Shown here in pieces: positions 6,834 through 11,499 of a stretch of DNA of 11,499 nucleotides. Source of the stretch: Deltaproteobacteria bacterium (GTDB lineage Bacteria > Desulfobacterota > Desulfuromonadia > Geobacterales > Geobacteraceae); assembly GCA_021810985.1 (NCBI GenBank), contig JAJZQA010000045.1, forward strand, positions 1 to 11,499, given 5' to 3'. Below the pieces are notes generated by a model. It was not told the origin of the DNA. It was given only the letters and a program-made list of their open reading frames with translations, and searched no databases. Position numbers and translations under genes: made by a program. The number at the start of each line of letters is the position of its first letter. Position 1 is the stretch's first letter.

Positions 6834-7010
6834 ATGAACTATCAACCGAGTATTTTTTGCTCGGTTGAAAAATGGTGTGCATTGGCAGGTAAGGATATCG
6901 AATCGCCTACCCTGATTTACGGTGGAGATGAAAGCTATTCGCAAGGAGAAGTCAGCGTGGTCGGATGGAAGGATACCGGAGACGTGGTTTCCCTTCACCC
7001 AAGTTCCTGA
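6834..7010 (+). pseudogene. Remnant of an ATP-binding (AAA+/DUF4143-type) protein, C-terminal end only
   Basis: A 58-codon plus-strand frame from an ATG at 6834 to TGA at 7008. The middle reads SVEKWCALAGKDIESPTLIY followed by GGDESYSQGEVSVVGWKD. The LIYGGDESYxxxxVxVxxWxD pattern matches what I remember as the extreme C-terminus of large single-domain AAA+ ATPases that carry a DUF4143-like tail. Walker A and B, which would lie several hundred residues upstream, are absent, and the leuB promoter is only about 190 bases upstream. I therefore read it as the 3' scar of a lost gene rather than a working small protein. No Shine-Dalgarno or promoter is evident. The family assignment is from memory and moderate; an unrelated small ORF is the alternative. 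Confidence 0.45.
6842..6868. repeat. Perfect 9-bp inverted repeat with T-rich loop
   Basis: TCAACCGAG (6842-6850) and CTCGGTTGA (6860-6868) are exact complements around the loop TATTTTTTG. It lies at the 5' edge of the ATPase remnant. Neither strand has a T-tract after the stem, so it does not look like an ordinary terminator. It may be an operator, a recombination scar or a cruciform-forming site. Confidence 0.55.
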
Positions 7011-7039
7011 CCCTGTGATTAGCCGCTTTTATTAAGGGA

Positions 7040-7068
7040 TTGACAAGGAATTACAAGTGCGGCACTAT
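7040..7068 (+). promoter_or_regulatory. Putative promoter of the DUF4160-DUF2442 pair, possibly leaderless
   Basis: Plus-strand TTGACA at 7040-7045 is followed after 17 bases by CACTAT (7063-7068), a weak -10 box; TATCTA at 7066-7071 would need a 20-base spacer. With either, transcription would begin at or within a few bases of the ATG at 7076, and no Shine-Dalgarno precedes that ATG. Confidence 0.45.
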
Positions 7069-7075
7069 CTAATCT

Positions 7076-7312
7076 ATGCCAACTATTTTGCGTATAGGTT
7101 CGTATCGATTCCACTTTTACTCCGACGAAGGAAACGAACCACCACACATTCACATTGAAACACCGGATGGTGAATGTAAATTCTGGCTTGACCCAATCCG
7201 GTTGGCGAGCAACAAAGGCATCCCGCCAATCACCGTTCGGGAAATTGAGCGGTTGGTATTTGAATACAAGTCAGTATTCGAGGAAAAATATCATGAATAC
7301 TTCACAAGGTGA
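7076..7312 (+). CDS. DUF4160 family protein
   Basis: A 78-residue cytoplasmic protein with the whole DUF4160 pattern: MPTILRIGSYRFHFYSDEGN at the start, the signature EPPHIHIE (residues 21-28), the CKFWLDPIRLASNKGI block (34-49), and a C-terminal helix REIERLVFEYKSVFEEKYHEY. The function is not established. The family usually sits beside a DUF2442 gene, and such pairs have been predicted from genome context to be toxin-antitoxin-like modules. Here it overlaps the DUF2442 gene by 20 bases. There is no Shine-Dalgarno before the ATG; a TTGACA box 31 bases upstream suggests a near-leaderless transcript. It is on the opposite strand to both neighbouring operons, which fits a small acquired module. 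Confidence 0.9.
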   Translation: MPTILRIGSYRFHFYSDEGNEPPHIHIETPDGECKFWLDPIRLASNKGIPPITVREIERLVFEYKSVFEEKYHEYFTR

Positions 7313-7571
7313 ACGGGAAAGCATAGAGCCCGCTGCCATACGGGCATGGGCGGAAAACAGAACAATCTATGTCGAACTTACCGATGGTCGAATCATAGGT
7401 TTCCCTGCTGACCGATTCAAGATTCTTGCTGCTGCGACTGACGAACAGTTGCGGGAGGTAACGCTTCGTCTCAACGGGTTTGCGCTTCGCTGGGAGAATC
7501 TCGATGAGGATATTACCGTACCGGGTATTGTCGCGGGTAATTTTCAACTCCCGTTTCGCAAGGCGTCCTGA
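7293..7571 (+). CDS. DUF2442 family protein
   Basis: A 92-residue protein from the ATG at 7293. It shows the DUF2442 core: IYVELTDGRIIGFPADRFKI (residues 25-44), then ATDEQLREVTLRLNGFALRW and the closing ENLDEDITVPGIVAG. It overlaps the end of the DUF4160 gene by 20 bases in another frame, and GAGG at 7280-7283 is nine bases upstream, so translation is probably coupled. An earlier in-frame ATG at 7155 would add 46 residues encoded wholly inside the DUF4160 gene and is unlikely. The pair is a candidate antitoxin-toxin unit; which partner does what is not known from sequence. A distinct C-terminal helix-turn-helix domain, seen in some DUF2442 proteins, is absent here. The stop is 28 bases from the convergent mutase gene, with no clear terminator between. 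Confidence 0.9.
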   Translation: MNTSQGERESIEPAAIRAWAENRTIYVELTDGRIIGFPADRFKILAAATDEQLREVTLRLNGFALRWENLDEDITVPGIVAGNFQLPFRKAS

Positions 7572-7599
7572 GCTGAAGTTCCTTTCCGGGACGGTGCTC

Positions 7600-8949
7600 T
7601 TAGAGTTTTCCATTGATGGTTATTTCGGTCTTACCCGTCAAAATCCGCTCCACGACCTCCACCCCCTGCATGAAGGAGTGGTCCATGTTGCCCACTTCGT
7701 ATTTCCAGCCACCAAAACGCCCACGCGAATATATTCCTTGCGACTCCAGCCATGGCTGAATCACTTCGAGCGCCCGATCCCGTCCAACTGTCGGCACCGG
7801 ATAGGAATACGGGATATCGATGAGATAGCGGCTAATGATCCTGCCACGCTCTGCCTCTGTTATCATTCCGGTATTGATCAGTCCCTGAATCGTATCTTCA
7901 ATGATTCGCTCCTTGTCCACCGGTTTGTGGGGTGAGTAGGTCGTCTCACACATCAGAGAGAAATTATTTTTGATATCCCCACCAGGAACATTGAACGGCG
8001 AATAATTAAAGAAATTCGTCACTCGATAGAAAGGTGAGCTCGCCTCGGGAAAATACATCCAGCATTTGGGATCGACCCGTTTCCCCTTAAAGCCGAGACC
8101 GACAATCAGTCCACCATTGTGCACCAGATCTTTGGCAGCATCACGCACGGCACCTGGAACAGAGACGCACTTCTTAATGAAACAATCCAGCGGAGTGGTA
8201 TTGATTAGGACATCGTACTTCTCTGAACGACCATTGGCAAAAGTAACCTCTTTTGCCTGCAGGTCAACCGCCACCAGATCATGATCAAAAGATATTCGAT
8301 CCTGGAACGGTCTGGCAATACCTTCAAAAATCGCCCCGGTACCACCGGTTTTGGGGAATTTGAACCGGTTGTTCGGCCCCCAGTTCACGTCATCCTTCTG
8401 CTCGGCAATGTTCTTCTGTACCCGGGAAAGATCCACTACGCTCACCCGCTCTCCGAGCCACTCTTTGCCCATTGTCTCCAGCGGAACACCCCACACTTTT
8501 CGGTTATAGGGCTCCATGAAGTACTTGACGATTCCTTCACCGAAAATTGCATCCATCCACTCTCGAAAATTGGCAGACTTCTTAAAATCAGGCCGCTGGG
8601 AACGGAGACCTTCCAGACAAGAATCCAAAGCCTCCGGGGGGAGATGGCGGATATTGTTCTGGAAAGGATACGGCACCCAGGTTTGCAGAATCCGAATCCA
8701 ACTCTCCCGGAGGTGCTCAAAGTATGTGCCACGCAAGCCCTCTTCTATCGCTGTGTCGAAATAGTCATAGTGGGAGAAGAGGACGTGACCGCCGATGTCC
8801 CAGGTGAAGCCATTATCGTCGACAAAAGAGGCTGACAGGCCGCCAACGTGGGAATTGCGCTCAAAAAGCCGCCAGTCAATCTGTTTGGATGTATTCAATA
8901 AGTGTGCAGCACCGAGTCCTGTCGGTCCGGCGCCGAGGATGATTATCAC
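7600..8949 (-). CDS. UDP-galactopyranose mutase-like flavoprotein, eukaryotic type
   Basis: FAD-dependent protein of 449 residues, likely to interconvert UDP-galactopyranose and UDP-galactofuranose in the cytoplasm. The N-terminus has the dinucleotide-binding GAGPTGLG (6-13) and Glu30 in FERNSHVGGL. The segments DIGGHVLFSHYDYFD (51-65), RKVWGVP, WLGERVSVVDL (164-174), NWGPNNRFKFP, FYRVTNFFNYSPFN (307-320) and GRFGGWKYEVGNMDHSFMQG (410-429) closely follow fungal and trypanosomatid mutases rather than the shorter bacterial Glf of about 370-390 residues. Arg168 and Arg309 would be the two diphosphate-binding arginines of that type. The start is GTG at 8949, directly after the glycosyltransferase stop TAA, with AGGAGGGG just upstream; any later start would lose the FAD motif. 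A related amine-oxidase-like sugar enzyme is the alternative. Confidence 0.82.
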   Translation of the reverse strand: MIIILGAGPTGLGAAHLLNTSKQIDWRLFERNSHVGGLSASFVDDNGFTWDIGGHVLFSHYDYFDTAIEEGLRGTYFEHLRESWIRILQTWVPYPFQNNIRHLPPEALDSCLEGLRSQRPDFKKSANFREWMDAIFGEGIVKYFMEPYNRKVWGVPLETMGKEWLGERVSVVDLSRVQKNIAEQKDDVNWGPNNRFKFPKTGGTGAIFEGIARPFQDRISFDHDLVAVDLQAKEVTFANGRSEKYDVLINTTPLDCFIKKCVSVPGAVRDAAKDLVHNGGLIVGLGFKGKRVDPKCWMYFPEASSPFYRVTNFFNYSPFNVPGGDIKNNFSLMCETTYSPHKPVDKERIIEDTIQGLINTGMITEAERGRIISRYLIDIPYSYPVPTVGRDRALEVIQPWLESQGIYSRGRFGGWKYEVGNMDHSFMQGVEVVERILTGKTEITINGKL

Positions 8950-10365
8950 TTACCCCTCCTGTTGATAATGATATTTCACTGATTTCAGGTAGACCAATGG
9001 AAAGACTAGGATCATCAGTATCATGGAGATTGCCAATAAAGCGAAGATGGCCGGTAATGCGGAAATACCTTCGCGCGTCGGTAAGACCTCTTTATCGAGA
9101 GCATCGAAAACATACACTTTGCGGATAGCAAAGGAAAGTGGAGTAACCTTTGTACTAGAAGGTTTTACCGCTGCGTCAAATCCTGCAAATGCAAGCTGAG
9201 TGAACCTTATTATGGTCGCAAATGGATGGCGCTTCATATCGGCTTCAAAATCAACTATCTCGTCGAAGCCTTTTCCTTCAAACAAGAATCGACGATCTTT
9301 CTGAATCAGGAGACTAAGTTTACCACCCCGTCGTCTGAAGTCTGAAGATAACAATGCCAGGCAATTGATTTCATCCCCGTTACCCGTCGGCAGCACAAGA
9401 ACTTTTTTCTCGTATAGGGAGTTTATCGGCAACTTTTCCCGAACACGGCAGCCAGCCGCATTAAGGTCGAAATCAACCTTTCCCCATGTATCAGTCAAAA
9501 AATCAGCAACCGCAGTGCGACACAGCCTGGCAACCGAAGTAGCCCCACTCAGGTAAAAAAGTGCCGAGAGCACTCCCGCTCTGCTCAAAATACTCAACAG
9601 CCCCTGAAGCCGGGTAATACCACATGTATACTTGCTTACCGCCAGAAGCGGATTCCTGATGCCGTAATAGTTATCAACCACAACACTCCGTTTTTCCGTG
9701 AAAGCGGGGTGGTACGCAACCGAGCCCATTGCGCACACTACACGGTAACCGCGTCTCTTGAAACATGCGCCCCAGTCCATATCATCCCATAGGAGGAAAT
9801 ATCGCTCATCCATCAATCCAGCTGAAGAGAGGGCATTGACACGTACCAAAGCCGAACAGGCTGCCACATAGTCCACATCAATGACGTCATCTCCAAGAGC
9901 GGAGTTCCTAGCATTTCGATTCAATGCCGTAACGTTACCATTGCGCCAAGAAATAAACGCTCCCGTTTCCACAACGGCGTCTAAATTGTTGGAATTAACT
10001 ATGCGGGAACCTGCGAGGGCGATAAGGGGATCCTGTTCCATTGCGGCAACAAGATAATCAAGTGAATCAGGCGCTACTGTCGCATCATTATCAAGGAGCC
10101 AGATCAAGTCCTGCTGAGTATGGTCTAATGCGTAACGGATGCCCGAATTGAATCCACCGGTCCCGCCGAGATTTTCACTGTTTTCGACCAAGTGCATTTT
10201 ACTACCATAGTGCCTTAATGCATCTCCAGACCCATCAGTAGATGCGTTATCAACCACCACCACAGTCAAGTCTTTAAAGTTCAGCAGCAATAAAGATTCA
10301 AGGAGCTTGATTACATCATCCTTCTTATTCCAGTTGACGATAACGGCCGTGATTTTATGTTTCAT
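8950..10365 (-). CDS. Family 2 glycosyltransferase with C-terminal extension and membrane segment; candidate galactofuranosyltransferase
   Basis: The 471-residue product starts MKHKITAVIVNWNKKDDVIK, a GT-A fold opening. It has VVVVDNASTDGSG (36-47), ENLGGTGGFNSGIRYAL (64-80), the metal/nucleotide motif LLDNDAT with DND at 92-94, and FLLWDDMDWGACFKRRGYRV (190-209) followed by His219 and YYGIRNPLLA. The NxGGxGGF and WDDxD...H patterns resemble galactofuranosyltransferases such as GlfT2, and the adjacent gene encodes a UDP-Gal mutase, so transfer of galactofuranose is a reasonable guess. Residues about 320-420 (KVLVLPTGNGDEINCLALLS onward) form an extra alpha/beta-looking region I do not recognise, and residues 437-460 are a hydrophobic probable membrane anchor. 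AGGA five bases before the ATG at 10365 supports this start; an in-frame ATG at 10404 adds 13 residues and is possible. Confidence 0.82.
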   Translation of the reverse strand: MKHKITAVIVNWNKKDDVIKLLESLLLLNFKDLTVVVVDNASTDGSGDALRHYGSKMHLVENSENLGGTGGFNSGIRYALDHTQQDLIWLLDNDATVAPDSLDYLVAAMEQDPLIALAGSRIVNSNNLDAVVETGAFISWRNGNVTALNRNARNSALGDDVIDVDYVAACSALVRVNALSSAGLMDERYFLLWDDMDWGACFKRRGYRVVCAMGSVAYHPAFTEKRSVVVDNYYGIRNPLLAVSKYTCGITRLQGLLSILSRAGVLSALFYLSGATSVARLCRTAVADFLTDTWGKVDFDLNAAGCRVREKLPINSLYEKKVLVLPTGNGDEINCLALLSSDFRRRGGKLSLLIQKDRRFLFEGKGFDEIVDFEADMKRHPFATIIRFTQLAFAGFDAAVKPSSTKVTPLSFAIRKVYVFDALDKEVLPTREGISALPAIFALLAISMILMILVFPLVYLKSVKYHYQQEG

Positions 10366-10439
10366 AGACTTCCTGTTCGGAGAACCAAATTTAAGATTGA
10401 TCAATCACTTCCGGTTAAACCAGCACCAGTTTCGTGCCA

Positions 10440-11499
10440 TTATCTTCGATAAAGGTAATCCTCACCATTGACCTTACGCCGGATATAATTGCAGGCATAT
10501 GCCATGTACAGACGCGCCTTCATTTTTGATTCAATATCGATCAAATCTTCAAGATAAGGGCTTTCTATAATGCCGACCGTATCGTAATACCATTTAATAA
10601 ACGTAAGAGCAGGATAAACGGTTACGGCAGCGTCATCCAGAGGCATGACTAAATTTTCAGAGATACACCGTTCTTGCGTCTTACGTATATCATGGATCAA
10701 CTTTTCGATAACATTACGCACATCCTTTTCTCCAGCTTGCCATAGAAACCTGAAATTGATGCCGTTTTCACGTTCAGTAAGCTTCATGCTACGGCCGGGA
10801 GGAGAAAAGGACAAAGCATCAAATCGGCTTACCTCCGCGCAAAGCTCTAGGACCAATGACTCCAATCTCCCTTGCAGTTTTCGAATCTCCCTTGCCTGAT
10901 GAAGAGAAATGCCTCGATAGTGATGTGGTAACCCCGGATGACGAAGGAAAAGCGACACCCCCCCTTTTCCGCGAACCGTAAACATTCTTCCCAAATCCAT
11001 CGGCTCAAGTCGATGCGCGTGCCAAGCAACGCAATCTTTCCGATAGACGATCGACAGGCCGGCGCAGCCGAGTCGATAGCCGAGTTCAACATCCTCTGCA
11101 CCCGCGGTCGTTATGGAATCATCAAAGCAACCTACCTGCTGCAGGATCGACTTGTCCAGACTGATATTGCAGGTGTAAAAATGCCTGAACCCGTACGATT
11201 TTTCCGTCGTCATCCCAGAGTAATCAAAGATAAGATCAGAATGTTCTATTGTGAACGCAACCGGCATATTAAGGCTGTTAAAATCATGATGAAGTGAAAA
11301 GCGTCCGAGCACCGCTATTAATGCGCTCTGATGTTTTTCATGCTCATCAAGGTGAATCCAGAGCGCGTTAGGTTCCAGCATCGCATCGTCGTTCAGAAAC
11401 AACAGTAAATCCGCCTTGGCTTGTTCTATCCCCATATTGCGAGCAGATGCCGGACCATTATTTTCCTGTCGCAGGTATTTCAACTTAAAAGGAGATCGG
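10440..11499 (-). CDS. Family 2 glycosyltransferase, 5' end beyond right edge
   Basis: The minus-strand frame is open to the window edge; the TTG at 11483 is internal, since the visible part already begins inside the GT-A domain with YLRQENNGPASARNMGIEQA, which normally sits about 60 residues in. It has the DXD-type motif LLLFLNDDAM, then TCNISLDKSIL, the acceptor/catalytic segment CFDDSITTAGAEDVELGYRL, and AWHAH with two histidines. After the GT-A core come about 150 residues, largely polar and helical-looking, with no recognised domain. No signal peptide or membrane segment is visible in this part. It probably adds a sugar to a surface polysaccharide; donor and acceptor cannot be read. The stop at 10440 is 74 bases before the next transferase, with no clear terminator, so the genes are probably co-transcribed. 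Confidence 0.85.
   Translation of the reverse strand, partial: RSPFKLKYLRQENNGPASARNMGIEQAKADLLLFLNDDAMLEPNALWIHLDEHEKHQSALIAVLGRFSLHHDFNSLNMPVAFTIEHSDLIFDYSGMTTEKSYGFRHFYTCNISLDKSILQQVGCFDDSITTAGAEDVELGYRLGCAGLSIVYRKDCVAWHAHRLEPMDLGRMFTVRGKGGVSLFLRHPGLPHHYRGISLHQAREIRKLQGRLESLVLELCAEVSRFDALSFSPPGRSMKLTERENGINFRFLWQAGEKDVRNVIEKLIHDIRKTQERCISENLVMPLDDAAVTVYPALTFIKWYYDTVGIIESPYLEDLIDIESKMKARLYMAYACNYIRRKVNGEDYLYRR

Noticed and set aside
7155..7292. Upstream ATG that would lengthen the DUF2442 protein
   Set aside because: The extra part is a shadow of the DUF4160 gene; the ATG at 7293 has a ribosome binding site and gives the normal family length.
7572..7599. Possible bidirectional terminator between the convergent DUF2442 and mutase genes
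   Set aside because: Only a five-pair stem including a G-T pair can be drawn, without a T-tract on either side.
10395..10406. 12-base perfect palindrome GATTGATCAATC between the two glycosyltransferase genes
   Set aside because: A single AT-rich palindrome in a short gap, with no second copy or neighbouring promoter that I can see, is expected by chance too often to call an operator.

Overview
The window reads as a bacterial chromosome segment, most likely from the Desulfuromonadia (the Geobacter/Pelobacter/Desulfuromonas group). This rests on the gene order leuB-asd-truA-rplM-rpsI-argC-ygiQ, which I recall as conserved in Geobacter-type genomes, and on protein sequences that read like that group. 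It is inference from memory, not a database match. Almost all genes lie on the minus strand, so transcription runs from high to low coordinates.

Region A (1-6650) is a conserved housekeeping block. leuB (branched-chain amino acids) has its own promoter and ends at a strong intrinsic terminator. The asd promoter starts right at the end of that terminator's T-tract. asd (aspartate family) is followed by truA (tRNA pseudouridine synthase), with a strong hairpin where the truA ribosome binding site should be. rplM and rpsI (ribosomal proteins L13 and S9) have their own promoter and a shared terminator. argC (arginine synthesis) overlaps the start of a YgiQ-family radical SAM gene by one base; that gene runs off the left edge. 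It appears in no single long ATG-to-stop frame here because its end lies outside the window.

Region B (about 6650-7600) is a small accessory island read on the plus strand. It holds a short remnant that resembles the C-terminal end of an AAA+/DUF4143-type ATPase, then an intact two-gene DUF4160-DUF2442 unit. That unit is a candidate toxin-antitoxin-like pair and may be transcribed as a leaderless mRNA.

Region C (7600-11499) is the distal end of a surface-polysaccharide cluster on the minus strand. It has a family 2 glycosyltransferase that enters from the right edge, a second family 2 glycosyltransferase with an unusual C-terminal extension and membrane segment, and a flavoenzyme that matches the eukaryotic type of UDP-galactopyranose mutase. 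The last two are directly abutted. Together they suggest synthesis of UDP-galactofuranose and its transfer to an O-antigen, capsule or exopolysaccharide.

I see no rRNA, tRNA, CRISPR array or complete insertion sequence. The least ordinary parts are the small accessory island, the eukaryotic-type mutase with its partner transferase, and the atypical cofactor and substrate motifs of LeuB.
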